Notes: generated by a model not told the origin, from the sequence alone. A stretch of 64,000 nucleotides of DNA from Dermatemys mawii (GCA_007922305.1 ML677373.1:18943545-19007544), one strand, 5' to 3'. Numbered from the stretch's first letter, positions 12,006-22,860 are shown. Numbers and translations are program-made.

Positions 12006-13412
12006 CAGAGTAATAGATTGTCCCTGCCCCAAAGGCCTTATGAGCTAAACAGACAAGACAGAGAAAGGTTTAGGGGTAAAAAAGTACTATTATCCCTGAT
12101 GTACAGATGGAGAACTGAGACACATAAAGATTAAATGACTTTCCCAAGGCTTATTGGAAATTAGCAAATCTCTGGATGGGAGAACCTAGATCTCCTGATT
12201 TCCGGTCCAGTGCCTTAACCATAAGACCATCCTTTCTTCTGCTGCTCTGTTTGCTTTTTTGTTGTCTCATGTATGAAAGTAGCTGGTCAGCTCTTTGGCA
12301 TGCAGACCAGGTATGATTTGTCTCTCCTGCCAAGCACCTAGCAGACTTTTGGGTGATGAAAGATACCAACAATTGACCTCAATTGCAATTGAAGGCATAG
12401 GTTCAGCCATTCAGTTGAGGGGATGGAAGGGGAGGCGATGAGACTGGGAAGTCCCTGGCCATTTCTTGCTGTCTCTATTTATGTAAAGCTTGCTGTGGTT
12501 CTAGGATGGACACATGCTCACTTCTACTCCCCCACTTCCAACTTTTTAGTATGATTTATGGTGCTCAGCATCTTGCAAGATACAGCCCAAAGTCAGTGTT
12601 TAACCTATGCAGCTCACACTGTATAAAAGCAGAGAGGGGGCATCTAGTTAAGCTTTCTTATGCCAATCACGTGTCCTTTCTGACCGACCAATCCAGAGTG
12701 GCTTTTCTAGCCCCTGCCTTATCCTATATAACAAAGATTAGTACAGTAATTGTGATCAGCATCACATAAGAAATAAACAGTCTTTGTACTCCATGTCACT
12801 GACCTATACGTAGGACCAGAAAAATATAGCTCCGTATTTGCCTGCATTCTCAGTTCCTGTTAGAGATTGCGCCTGTCACAAAATATCAGCATATAGCTAT
12901 ATTACACACCCACCTCTATGACTGTGTACAGTATACATTATACATAACACGCCACCACAATATGTAGTCAACCCACTATATACAATTTGTTGTGTTCTTG
13001 ACTCTACCCACAAATGATATTCTGAAACTATTTAGTAAAATGAATATTATCCACGTTACATCTTCCACAGATGAAAAAAAAGTTAACATCTGGATTACAG
13101 GTATGCTTCCATTGGTTTATGGCCTCCAGGGAGTGTCACTAATGCACAGAACGTCCTAGTGTTCGTGGTTTTGTACTAGGATCTCTGACTTCTGGAAAGC
13201 TATGTAAAGAAATCCTGTGTAGCCTGAACCTCCCTATTGGCTATACACCCGATTGAAGAAGGTAAATTAATCCATCAACAAACAAGTCACATGCAATAAA
13301 TTGCCTCCCAAGCTACATGTTTCATACAGTAATATAGGAAAAACTGATGTTGTGCTAAATCCATGCTGTATTTTGAGATCTGCCATTGCAAATGATGAAG
13401 GAAGCACACGTA

Positions 13413-13498
13413 ACTAACTTTAGTTAGTCTTTAAGGTGCCACAGGACTCTTTGTCACTTCTGCAATCCCAGACTAACACGGCTACTCCTCTGATTCTT
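13413..13498 (+). mobile_element. Extremely truncated Penelope-like insertion (86 bp)
   Basis: This copy carries only the end of the tail: GTTAGTCTTTAAGGTGCCAC, CTTTGTCACTTCTGCA and the terminal ACTAACACGGCTACTCCTCT. It is bounded by a perfect 12-bp target duplication, GAAGCACACGTA, at 13401-13412 and 13499-13510. The duplication shows it is a genuine insertion rather than a fragment of a longer decayed copy. Confidence 0.85.
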
Positions 13499-15034
13499 GA
13501 AGCACACGTAGAGACCTTCGGATTTTTTTAGAGGAGAACAGATCGATTCTTTAGTATAGGTTCTGTTAGCAGCTCCTCTAACACAGCTTTTTGCGGTTTT
13601 TAAAGACCCACAGTGTGAGGATCTGAGGTCAGAAATTAGAAGAGATTTAAATTCTGTTTCCAAACAAGCTGCTTCAAGCTCAGAAACTCTAGCAGGCAAA
13701 ATACCATAAACAGAGAAATTAGCTTAAAAAGTCTGTCAAAAATAATTCACCCAGCTTCTAGCAAGTTCCTACTGCACAAGTGCTACAAGGATAATACTGG
13801 ATCCATAAGAAGCATGTTTTAAACTGATCCATTCAGCACATATTCTTTAACATTGTGAGGGGGAAGTGATTTATTTTAATCATGAGCAAAGAGAGGGGGA
13901 ATCAGAAGAATGCATGACTGGAAGAGAATGAAGATCTGAGCTGATTCACAGAGCCCTTCTCAGTTGTGTTTTGTTTAGTTTTAAAACATTTGGTGCTAAA
14001 TGTTCAAGCCTCAGCTGTACCTGCAGAATATTTACTGTGCCCCAGAAATAATTTATTACACACCCATAAGTACTGCATGATACATCCACTCATCTTTGTG
14101 TTTTCCACATACAGCTATCTATTTGCACAGCATGAGTATGGGCTCATACGAACAGAGCATTTTGAGGTAGAAAATTGTTCATGATTTACTTGTTTGAGTA
14201 CGAACCATGAACTTGCTTTTACAGTATTCACCTTAGATGGTAATTTCCTCTTACGTGCTTGCCTCAAACATTATACAAGCAAATTTTCTTTTATTTGCAA
14301 GGATGTCCACAGAAGCAGAACATGTCACAAATACCCAAGTGAATGTGCATTCATTCATGCCAGACCTGTTGCAAATAATTGTGCAAATAGGCATTTGTAC
14401 AAATGCTTGAGCCATAAGTGATTCACTCCTGCTTTTCTCCTATTTATAAATGTTTCAGTCATCCAGTCAAGGAGCACAAACAATACCCATGTGAATTAAG
14501 TGACCAATCACACAACACAAATAGCAAATTACAGATCAGTGGATATTCATAGCAACAGTCACAACAAATAGTTCAGGGGTAATCCATGCACTGATTTAAT
14601 AAAACACTCTTTGAATAATTTCAAACAACAAATAAAATTCCCAATTTCCTATCTTAATGTCATAGAACTGTAAACACTGGGAGTAGTGCTGTCTCCTGTG
14701 AATACTTCTATTGACTACAATATGACAATTTCAGGGAAGGCTGTGATGATAAATTACACCAGGCAAAGATCTGTCCCCTAGAGTGTAACCGAATCATATA
14801 GTTCAAAAGAGATTACAGTTTTAGCTACCTTTATGGGTCTGTCTTTTACAGATTAAGCAGGTTCTAGACCATTACTCTAAGATCAGTAAAAGAGGCATGA
14901 AGCTGCAACTTCTGCTATATGTATAGGCACATTACCACTGGGGAATTTTTTAACAGTTTGTTATTTAAGACTGGATAAATTAGATATACGTATTAAATCC
15001 TCTAGGAAATAGCGCTACTGTCTAAAGCAGCATT

Positions 15035-15435
15035 CCTCAGATGCGTCCACCGTGGCTGCATGTGGCTACCATGTGGCTACCAGCGGCTTTTCTTGCAGCA
15101 ACAGCCTCCTGGGAATGATGGGGGACGGGGGGGCACAATGCAATGGCTCTTTCTCTGGGGCCACAACTAGCGGCTGGGCCCTGCATCTCTCTGGAGACAC
15201 AAAAGCTGGAGGAGCAGGCAGCCAGTTAATTCCCAGAGGCGGTGGGGTCAGGCTTCAGTCCTTGGATGGTGGGTGGCAGACTCCAGCTATGGGATTCAAG
15301 CTCCCTTTCCTAGCCACATGGTGGCGGGCTTTGGCCCCAAGCTCTCCCCTCCCATCACACCTGGCCCCCCGCTGTCTCCATACACATCATCCAGGGCTTA
15401 ATGTCTCCCTGGGCTTGCCAGAACTGAGTTAGTCT
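15035..15435. other. G+C-rich block inside A+T-rich intron
   Basis: About 400 bp of G+C-rich sequence with several GG/CC runs begins near GATGCGTCCACCGTGGC and ends near TTGCCAGAACTGAG. An open frame of 126 codons has no recognisable domain. Its sharp edges suggest an inserted repeat; the family is not identified. Confidence 0.4.
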
Positions 15436-18345
15436 GCTATGAAAAGTGATATTTGTATGTTTGTTGATATGAATAGCTAGCAAGTCTTTTAAAAAGCAAG
15501 CAAAGAAACAACAAGAAAAGAGACAAGATCCTGCAAAGCACCTTATTTGTGTTTCTATTCTGTTCAGGTGCAGTAAAGAATAGAGACAACTGTACATTAT
15601 TTTTAATATTGAATCTGAAAAAAAAGCCCTACATAAATAAATTCCAACGATTTGGCCATGTATATGTGCATATGTATTTGTTGTTCCTAAAGATGATTAA
15701 ATATTTTAGGGAAAATTGGCAGAGCGACCAGAGGCTGCCAAAATATTTGTTGTGAGAAACCCTTAAGCCACCTAAGACCTAGTGAACCTCCAACTTCCAC
15801 ACCTGAAAGAAGTATGATTAACAGACCAACATTGTGTATTAGTTGACCAGAAACTAAACCAACGTTGCATAAGTGTTCTTTTAAAGTGACGGCTCTCCAT
15901 AGAACTGATTAGGACAACATGATTTCAGCCCAAATAGAATCCCAACCGGGAAAGAGAATTTGCCAGAGCTCTAAATTGTATTTACCCACTAGTTGTGAAT
16001 ATGTTAAACTATGTAGAAAGGAGGAAAACACTAATGAATGCCTGCAGTTCAGAGAAGGCACTATCTTTTCCTGTGTTTTTCAACATTTTCTCTTTGAAAA
16101 TTTGGAATTTTTTTGAATCTGGATATGTAACAGTTTGAAAACAAGAGTGTATATTTTCAGATATAGGTTAAAAACATTTTAATGGAAAATATCAACTGAC
16201 CTGAAATACACTCACATCTAACAGTTTATTCATGCCAGTATCAGTTTAAGAGGTTGTTTAGCAAGTGTCCAGCTTTTGAATGTGTTTACATCTTAGATCT
16301 GTCACTGAGATAAGAGGCAGGTGGTGTTAAACGCATAAAAATAAATGAAATGGCTTTTTATAGTGATTATTAAACAAATAAACAAAAAAATCCATAAAAA
16401 CAGAGTTCTAAAAATGGGCCTTCCAACCAGACTACTTCAATTAAACATAAACATTCATAACCTGAAAAGGTTTTCCCACTGTCTGCGTCATCAGAATTTT
16501 AACTATTATATTATGACTTTAATAAAAGAACCATCCATGCATACTGATTAGCTCAGATTGTCACTGATATTTACTTGGATATCTTTTTATTATTTTTTAA
16601 AACATCAAAAACCTACAGTACTGGAACCACCGTGTCATGATGTGATTTTTAAACTTTGATATGTTCATGTACCTGTACAGTATATTTTCAAAGAGAGTGT
16701 TAGAGAAGAGTGAATAATTTGCAATGAATTTTTTTTGAAAAAGATAGCCTCTCTTTCTACTTATCCATGAACAGATATCAATTTTCTCAAATTTATTCAT
16801 TCTTTGAATCTGACAAATAACTTTCAGCTTTTTTTTTAACCTTGTGGTATGATCAAGAATATTTGCATGTCAATCAGTGTTACTTCATTGAGACTGGTTA
16901 GATAAGTCACATGGTATCTGTTCGCTTCTCTGAACAGATGAATGTTCAAATGGCAACAACCCAATTTCTTCTATATGTGATTTTGCAGGTGCAAATACCT
17001 GTGCAAGTAAAATGGGATTGCTCACACCTTCAAAGCAAAAGGGGACCACTGTGTGAACAATATAGAAAAATATGAGTGGATGTTTATTTTCCCAGCTCTC
17101 AAAACTTTAGTCTTGTACAAAGAGGCTGATCTGGGTCCACTTGAAGTCAAGTAAAAAAAAACCTCCCAATGATTTCAAGGGAAGCAGGATTAGGCATCTA
17201 ATTATGAGACTCTTCAAACATCAAGTTGAAATCTTGGCTCCACATAAGTCAATGGCAAAAATCCCATTGATTGCAGTGAAGGCAAGATTTCACTAGCCAT
17301 ATGAAGGTCCCAAGCCTGCAAACCGTGCTGAGCAACCTACTTTCCCAATGACCATAGAGCCTAAAGGTCAGAAGACCAAACTTGGCCAGGACCTCAAAAT
17401 GTAGCCCAATGGTTTTCAAGGGGAGTTGAGGATGCTCAGCCTCTCCTAAAATAACCCCAGCACCGCTCCGGTTCAGACCCACATTTTCCAGAAGTAATTT
17501 TAAAAAGCAAAACCAGGCCATGTGTTGGGCTCTTTTAAGGAGTTGCAAACCAAAGCACCTGTGTTTCCAGTGAAACCGGGGCAGGTTTCAACTGGCTGCG
17601 ACGCTTCCTTGTTTTGACCGAAAAGCATTTTTCTTCCGAGACTATGATGGATAGGCACTATATGTCCTCAGTCATTATTCATCAGGTAGCAAAGCAGGCC
17701 CCTGCCAGAGACAGACTCTCCCCGCGTAACCTTTACAGCAGCAGCGGAGAAGAGAAGATGACAACCGCTCCCGGGTGAAAAGCGCTCCGAGGACGCCCCA
17801 ACAAAGACAATAGAGTCTACACGGTCATAACAGCCCGGCTCTGACCTCTCGCTGGTCCCGTCGGAGTGTTGGGAAAGTTCCCTTTCCCTAGGCACCTGGC
17901 AGGGGCGAGATTTCAGCGCCACACCTGAGCTCCCGGATCCCCCTCGGCGGGCTTCGCGTCCCTCTGCTCACACCACCTCCGGGCTTGGAGCGGGGCCGCG
18001 ACGCCCTGACACCCTTATGGGGTTTAGATGATAACAGGAGGGCGCGGGGGGATCTTACTGGTCTGATTCAGATCCCATTGTTCAGACCGGGAAGCCCCTT
18101 AGGGCAGGGGACCCATCTCGGGGCGTTTGCTGAGCAGGGACTTCGCAGGGTCTGTCCGGAGAGAAACTAGGATCTCCCCACCCCCCCGGTCACTCGCTGT
18201 CTCCCTCACACACACCCCGAGATGGACGGGCAGGTCCCACCGCCCCAGCCGCGGCGCGCCTGGCTTTCAGCCCGTGCGTGCGCCCAGGAGCGCGGCGCTC
18301 GGCGAGGACAGCTACCCTGGGCAGGGCATCCCCAGCCGAGGTCCG

Positions 18346-18359
18346 GTTCCCATGGCAAT
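18346..18359. promoter_or_regulatory. RFX X-box variant
   Basis: GTTCCCATGGCAAT resembles an X-box with one off-consensus base in each half. It sits 27 bp, start to start, from the perfect X-box at 18373, so the pair may bind RFX dimers cooperatively. Confidence 0.4.
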
Positions 18360-18372
18360 CTCCGGGACACCG

Positions 18373-18386
18373 GTTGCCACAGCAAC
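18373..18386. promoter_or_regulatory. RFX X-box, perfect palindromic form
   Basis: The sequence GTTGCCACAGCAAC fits the RFX-family X-box (GTNRCC, short spacer, RGYAAC) with both half-sites intact. It lies about 180 bp inside intron 1 within the CpG island, a typical place for RFX-bound sites in neuronal and ciliary genes. Binding is inferred from the motif. Confidence 0.6.
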
Positions 18387-18558
18387 CACCTCCTCCTCCT
18401 GGACCGAGGCGGAGAGTCCGGCTACGTCTAGGGTCTGGCTGGCCGGGGCCAAAGCCCCAGCTGGGGCGGTTCCCAGGCTCGTCTGTGCAGCCAGCCCGGG
18501 CCGGGAAGTTACTTTCCTGCCTCTTTGCGCCCTCCGGCTCCCGCCGCCCCAGCCCGGG

Positions 18559-18567
18559 CCGTACCTT
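18559..18567 (-). other. CACNG4: 5' splice donor of CACNG4 intron 1
   Basis: On the minus strand the exon ends GAAG and the intron begins GTACGG, with the GT at 18564-18563. The split falls after the first base of a glycine codon (phase 1), matching the conserved exon 1/exon 2 boundary of type I TARP genes. The open frame continues past the donor without homology to the family, which supports the splice. Confidence 0.88.
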
Positions 18568-18790
18568 CCAGGCAGCAGATCCGCCAGAGCCCGGAGTGGG
18601 TGAGGTCCCCCTTGGCCCGGCGCGGCTGCTGGCTCTGCGGCTCCTCCATGCTGAGGTTGGTCCCGTTGCAGATGTGGGCGCTGGAGTAGAGCCAGTAGTC
18701 GGTGCCGATGGCGATGGCCATGAGGCTGAAGGCGGCGAAGGCTCCCGCCGTGGTCAGCAGCATCTGGACCCCCCGGTCACACCACACCAT
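18565..18790 (-). CDS. CACNG4: CACNG4 exon 1 (TARP gamma-4), coding part
   Basis: This exon encodes the first 75 residues plus one base of a four-pass membrane protein of the TARP/claudin superfamily. TARPs are auxiliary subunits that traffic AMPA receptors and modulate their gating; gamma-4 is also classed as a voltage-gated calcium-channel gamma subunit. The translation begins [13 protein letters not shown] hydrophobic first membrane segment spans about residues 8-29, followed by GTDYWLYSS (29-37). The extracellular CNGTNLS (41-47) holds two N-glycosylation sequons, and the claudin-family signature GLWRICC lies at 67-73. The stretch [11 protein letters not shown] is what I associate with gamma-4 rather than gamma-2, -3 or -8. 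The coding part stops in phase 1 at a GT donor, where this family splices. The start has A at -3 and G at +4. Family proteins are about 325 residues, so the remaining exons lie beyond coordinate 1. Identification is from recalled family sequence; no search was run. Confidence 0.95.
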
Positions 18791-18800
18791 GGTGCTTCAT
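18777..18800 (-). promoter_or_regulatory. Overlapping short uORF upstream of CACNG4 start
   Basis: An ATG lies 10 bases upstream of the CACNG4 start, out of frame with it, with G at -3. It reads seven codons (MKHHGVV) and stops at TGA inside the main coding sequence. If the mRNA leader includes it, ribosomes starting here would terminate 14 bases past the main ATG, which could damp translation. The open frame is seen directly; its use is inference. Confidence 0.6.
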
Positions 18801-19684
18801 AGCCCCCCGCGCCGGCTCCGGGGGCAGCAAGGGACCCGGGCAAGGAGCTGCCTCCCGCCCACCAGCACCGCCCGCCCGCTGCGGCGCCCCCCTCCTGCCA
18901 TCCGCCCAGCCCGGGCACTGCCCCACGTCTCCCCGGGGAGACGCTCGCCTCCTCCCCGGTGCACGGGGCGGCAGCGAGCCCGGCGGGAGCCGCTAGATCC
19001 CCTAGGCTCCCCGCCTCCAGCACACCCCCGCCATGCCGCCCCCTGCCCAAACTCCGAGCAGCAGCCGGCTGAGGCGGCGGAGGGGGCTTCGGCGGCTGCG
19101 GAGGCTCCGCCTCTCCCCGCTGGACCACTGAGTGATTCTCAGGCAGAGGCGGGGGGCCGGGGGGAAGGCGGACCGAGCTGGGCCAGGCACAGGCGGGGAA
19201 GCCCCCTCGCTGCTGCAGGGGAGGCTTTGGGGAAGCGCCCCCCCCCGCAGCTGGCTCACAGCGCCCCTGTTCCACGCACTGCCGGGAGCATCCCCGTTCC
19301 CCTGGGGGAGCGCCTCAGTCCTCCCCCCGCAGCCTGCTGCTCATGGGCTGGGTATGTGGAAAGGGAGCGACCCTTCCGTCCCCATCCCCGGACATCAGCT
19401 CCTGTGGGCAGGGGTAGAGGAAGGGACGTGCTCGCCCCGGCATCCAGTCCCTGAGCCCGGGAGAGGGAAGGAGGCAGTGGGGAGAAATGGTCAGGGAATC
19501 CCCGGACAGACAGTGTCCGGAGGAGAAATAGTCCCCTGAAGTCCTGTTCCTCGGCGAGAGAAGACGGGTGGGGAAAGCAGCTTAGCTCAGGGGTCTCTAG
19601 CTCCTTACCCACCCTGGCCCCAAGGAGGGAGAAGGTGGAGAGGAGAAAATCCATTCTCCTGCTGGGGGAGAAGAGTGGAAGAGT

Positions 19685-19750
19685 CCACCCACCCCGGGAC
19701 AAGAGACCACCCACCCCGGGACAAGAGACCACCCACCCAGAGACAAGAGT
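19685..19750. repeat. 22-bp minisatellite, three units
   Basis: Three consecutive 22-bp units start CCACCCACCC and end ACAAGAGA or a close variant. The first two are identical, the third diverges, and a degenerate fourth follows. It lies upstream of CACNG4 at the edge of the CpG island. Confidence 0.85.
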
Positions 19751-20292
19751 CCCCCACCCAGTCAGAGAAAAGACACCATTGTCTTGGAGCAGGAGTGTCA
19801 GAAAGGAGGGACCACAGCTGGCAATCACGCCCCTGGGGAAGGGAGATGTGTGGAAATGCTCAGATCCTGGAAATGCTGCTGGATCCAGCTAGGTTTTGGT
19901 CCCAACCTCTCCAAGTCCAATGCCTAAGCAGAGAACAGGTTTAACTGCTCCCATTGGACCAAAATCTCTGGACGCCAAGATATCCCAGCCCAGGAGTGCC
20001 ACATCTTCACTGCTTCCCTAGAGAACAAGTTCTGCCGCTCCTAGTGAGCCTTCAAAATCCCGACCTTGATGCAGTCCAATGCAATAGCTCCAAAAAAACT
20101 CAGATCTGGCGTCACTTCACAACAATAAAAACGTAGGCTTGGATTACAGTGAGGGGCCACTTGTCTGTGTGGGGACTGTAAATTGTTTGAGAGAGGAACC
20201 CTCAATTATAACTATAATATTAAACTAGATGGAAATCTTATCTTTTTTAAAAAAAACCCTAATGACGTGCTTTCTGCAAGGAAGGAAAGATA

Positions 20293-20356
20293 GAGACAAG
20301 ATGGGCGAGGTAATATCTTTCCAGTTTACACAGAGCTCTTCTTCAGGGAAAGAGGT
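20293..20356 (-). mobile_element. Second ribozyme-like tail family, internally deleted copy
   Basis: GAGACAAGATGGGCGAGGTA and CAGAGCTCTTCTTCAGGG match both ends of the copy at 32785. The middle, including the second half of the hairpin and the GAAA segment, is deleted. Confidence 0.6.
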
Positions 20357-20551
20357 GCTTTAGGGGAATTGATTTGGGGTGGAGCTCATTTCAACTGCAG
20401 AGGATTTCAAAGATAAAAGGATCACATTTTGAAGTCAGAAAGCCTATTGATTTAACCAAGCAGTTTTTATATTAACTGCTTCAGTTTAGAACCGGGGGCA
20501 AGAGAGATTTCAGACTCTCTAAACGTGACCTTTTGGAAAGAGATTATTGCA

Positions 20552-20723
20552 GCTTGTCTGCATGGGGGAATTTACCGGCATAATAATGTCAGTATAATTA
20601 TATTACTATGAACTCCCCATATGGACACTCTTATGTTGGAGTAACTGTGTCCAGTGGGGAAGTATAGCGATATAATTATAGCAAAATAATTATGCTGGTA
20701 AATTTCTCCACCTGGACAAGCCC
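20552..20723. mobile_element. MITE with GCTTGTC ends
   Basis: Terminal inverted repeats start GCTTGTCTGCATGGGGGAA on the left and, reversed, GGGCTTGTCCAGGTGGAGAA on the right, followed by TTACCGGCATAAT and its counterpart. Flanks TTATTGCA (20544-20551) and TTATTCTA (20724-20731) match at 6 of 8 bases, a plausible decayed 8-bp target duplication. Confidence 0.75.
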
Positions 20724-21759
20724 TTATTCTATGGTGAAGCCCAAAACAACATTATAGGTACATATTCTGGCTCCTATTTTCTTTTGGGGAATGGGGGTGG
20801 ACCAGGATGTGAAAATGTTTTCTCCGGGAGAATGCTGATGGAAGAAATGTCTAAACAAATATTCACCCTACTACCACTATTTCCCATTCCAGTGTCTAAT
20901 CACAGTAAGCACATCAGTTCTGCCCCTCCTTTCTCTGAATGACGAGTCAGATGACTGGAAAGCAGCGCTGATCAGTTGATGTGTATTTGTGTTGAGTGAA
21001 TGTGGGAGCATGAGTTTTGTGTGTTTGAATTAGGGCATGGGAGGACTGAGCTACAAACCTTCAGAAGTATAGGTCTGATCCAGTGCAGTTCATTTAGATG
21101 CTTGCAGATACTTCTGGGTGAGATTCACAACTGTATTGATTTACTGGGTGTTAGGCATCTATGTAGCTTTGCGAATCCCATCCTTTGTAAATCAGGCTCC
21201 TATATTCTACATTTTGTGACTTCCACACTGAAGTCAATGTGAATTTGAATCAAAATGTAGGAGCAAAGTTTGCACTGAAATGAATATAGAATGTCTGCCT
21301 TTCTCTGCACACAGCAGAGTCCTTAGAAATTTAAAGGGGCAGTAGATAGAAGACAAAATATTTATATTACACACAAAAAATGACATTAAGAGAACATGAT
21401 TTAGCACGCAAAAATCAAGCAATCAAAAGTTAGGAAATGTCAGAATTAAGGGTGCCTGTTCAACCTTAATTTGGTCCCTTTGTTCATCTGCTTTATGGTA
21501 CAGTCTTTAATTACGTGATCACATACTTCACATCACATACTTCATAGTGTTATTTTGAGGTAGGTTTTGAGTATTTTTATGAATACCAGGTAGCAGACGT
21601 TTACACAGTACCCTGAAGCTGTGAGCAGTACTTTCTATTGAAGTTATCTGGGTTTTGCCTGAATAAGTGGGGTTTTGCTTGAATAAGTAATGAATAAGAG
21701 CTTCAAGACTAGCTAGCTCTCAGTCACTTTTTTAAGTACAGACCACCTGGTTCTTTTTC

Positions 21760-22110
21760 AGCGCTTAGCTGAACAGTCAGCCATAGCGATCGTTCGCCAC
21801 TTGGTCCGTTCCTAAGCTGCCACAAATGCTTGAGGGATCAAGAGTCCAAAATCAGAACAGATTTGACACACCCATTGGATAGGGGGCTCTGTCTCTGGGC
21901 CACCTCCCACCCCTCGACTGGTCGAATTTTATCCCAGATGCTATAAGCCACCCACAGAATGATGCTCCCCAGAATCTCTTATAGCATTCTTGCACCAAGT
22001 CCAAAAAGTGTAAGATGCCATCTGTGGACAATGGCCTCAGTAGTTTGTAGACCAGAGCGACTGTAAACATCTGCATTATAAATAAAGGCAATCCATTTCA
22101 CGCCCTATGT
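21760..22110 (-). pseudogene. Non-LTR retrotransposon ORF2 C-terminal relic
   Basis: On the minus strand one frame reads TTEAIVHRWHLTLFG, then ARM, SIILWVAYS and RPVEGWEVAQRQSP. A frame change near 21840 then gives ERTKWRTIAMADCSAKR. This order (REAIV-R-LxLFGHxARM, a GW segment, a DRxxWR end) is typical of the tail of some LINE ORF2 proteins. Internal stops at about 21979 and 21838 and the frame change show a dead copy. The clade is not assigned. Confidence 0.6.
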
Positions 22111-22265
22111 ACGACATTGGCATTTTGGGTGGAAGTCCTCCAGCTTTGCCCCGAGTGTCATAGTATTCATGTTACTTAAATGCACAACAGGATGGAGAGG
22201 ATACAGATCAACCGCAGGCATTGAAAGGTAGTTCAGAGAAGCTGGCTAAGTACAACAGGGTTTTC

Positions 22266-22400
22266 TCTGTCACTAAGCAGCTATTATTATTTGTATTACC
22301 CTAATACCTAGGAGCCCCACTAATGGACCAAGACCAATTGTGTTAGGTGCTGTACAAGCACTGAACAAGCAGACAGTCCCTGTCCCAGAGTTTACTATCT
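22266..22400. repeat. Ancient amniote repeat
   Basis: TATTATTTGTATTACCCTAA, CTAGGAGCCCCACTAATGGA, GGTGCTGTACAAGCACTGAA and GACAGTCCCTGTCCCAGAG form the well-conserved order of a widespread old repeat, also partly seen at 11440 and 27285. Confidence 0.6.
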
Positions 22401-22428
22401 CAGTATAAGATAAGAAACATATGGATAC

Positions 22429-22443
22429 AAAGAGAGAGAGAGA
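22429..22443. repeat. (GA)n microsatellite
   Basis: A short run of alternating G and A of about 14 bases. Confidence 0.75.
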
Positions 22444-22567
22444 AGTGCAAAGAAACAATAAGACAATATAGGGGAGGGCTCTGAGTTACTACATAGAATT
22501 CTCTTTCAGGTACCTACCTGGTGGGTCTTGCCCACATGCTCAGGTGCTAACTGATCATAATATTGGG

Positions 22568-22860
22568 GTAGGAAAGGAATTCTCCCTCCCCCAGACCAGT
22601 TTGGCAGAGACCGTGTGCGGTGGTGGTGGTGGTGGTGGGACTGGGTTTGCCTTCCTTTGGAGCCTGGGGCCTGGGTCACTTGCAGGTTTAAACTAGTGTA
22701 AATGGTGAAGTAAGTCTTTAAATCATGATCTGAGGAAGACAGCAGTGACTCAGCCAGAGGTTATGGGTCTATTAGAGGAGTGGGTGAGTAAGATTCTGTG
22801 GCCTGTGTGCCGTGCAGGAGGTCAGACCAAATGACCAGGATGCCTTAAAGCCTATGAGTC
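22568..22860 (+). mobile_element. CR1 LINE 3' end
   Basis: GAAAGGAATTCTCCC, the GGT-rich segment, GCCTGGGGCCTGGGTCACTT, GATTCTGTGGCCTGTGTGCC and GCAGGAGGTCAGACCAAATG follow the order of a sauropsid CR1 3' untranslated region. It ends with a TATGAGTC-like unit in place of the usual short terminal repeat. The copy is 5'-truncated and non-coding. Confidence 0.75.
22619..22639. repeat. (GGT)n microsatellite within CR1
   Basis: Six to seven GGT units expanded from a G/T-rich part of the CR1 3' region. Confidence 0.85.

Larger units (their letters stand above)
11440..12240 (-). repeat. Antisense SINE/ancient repeat split by a MITE
   Basis: The left part (to about 11582) ends with GGTGTACAAACACAGAG. 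The right part resumes at about 12010 with GATTGTCCCTGCCCCAAAGG and continues through ACAGATGGAGAACTGAGACA, GACTTTCCCAAGG and AGATCTCCTGATTTCCGGTC. The two halves read as one element, interrupted at 11583-12005. Confidence 0.6.
12241..17679. other. Intron 1, A+T-rich
   Basis: Contains the Penelope-like insertion at 13413 and the G+C-rich block at 15035. Otherwise no feature is supported. An 80-codon minus frame at 13454-13699 is not identified. Confidence 0.5.
1..18564 (-). other. CACNG4: 5' part of CACNG4 intron 1
   Basis: Everything from the donor to the window edge is taken as intron 1. I looked on the minus strand for the next exon, which in this family encodes a short segment with a HFPED-like motif, and did not see it. 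The intron is therefore at least 18.5 kb, in line with the long first introns of TARP genes. It holds repeats listed separately and unrecognised A+T-rich sequence. This is an inference from gene orientation; a divergent exon could have been missed by eye. Confidence 0.8.
17680..19560. promoter_or_regulatory. CACNG4: CpG island / CACNG4 promoter region
   Basis: This is the only long stretch dense in CG dinucleotides and G/C runs; both sides are A+T-rich. It covers exon 1, its upstream flank (18800-19560) and the first ~900 bp of intron 1. No TATA box is placed convincingly, so initiation is probably dispersed, as is usual for CpG-island promoters (inference). The transcription start lies above 18800 but cannot be fixed from sequence. 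Long open frames on both strands here result from G+C richness and scarcity of stop codons. Confidence 0.85.
19561..21759. other. Upstream flank of the CpG island
   Basis: G+C content falls away past the minisatellite. The listed tail fragment (20293) and MITE (20552) are the only recognised items. Confidence 0.5.

Noticed and set aside
13454..13699. 80-codon minus frame beginning MPARVSELEAACLE
   Set aside because: It looks protein-like but runs into the Penelope-like insertion, and I could not match it to any family with confidence.
18565..18790. Assignment to CACNG8, CACNG2 or CACNG3
   Set aside because: [11 protein letters not shown] fits gamma-4. Gamma-2/-3 have a different segment (YSRGVC-like), and gamma-8 has a longer N-terminus and loop.
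18754..19275. 173-codon minus-strand open frame overlapping the CACNG4 start
   Set aside because: It is in another frame from CACNG4 and low-complexity Gly/Ala/Pro-rich; no family resemblance.
18702..19454. 250-codon plus-strand open frame in the CpG island
   Set aside because: It is a by-product of G+C richness, overlaps CACNG4 exon 1 in antisense, and is Pro/Arg/Ala-rich without any domain.
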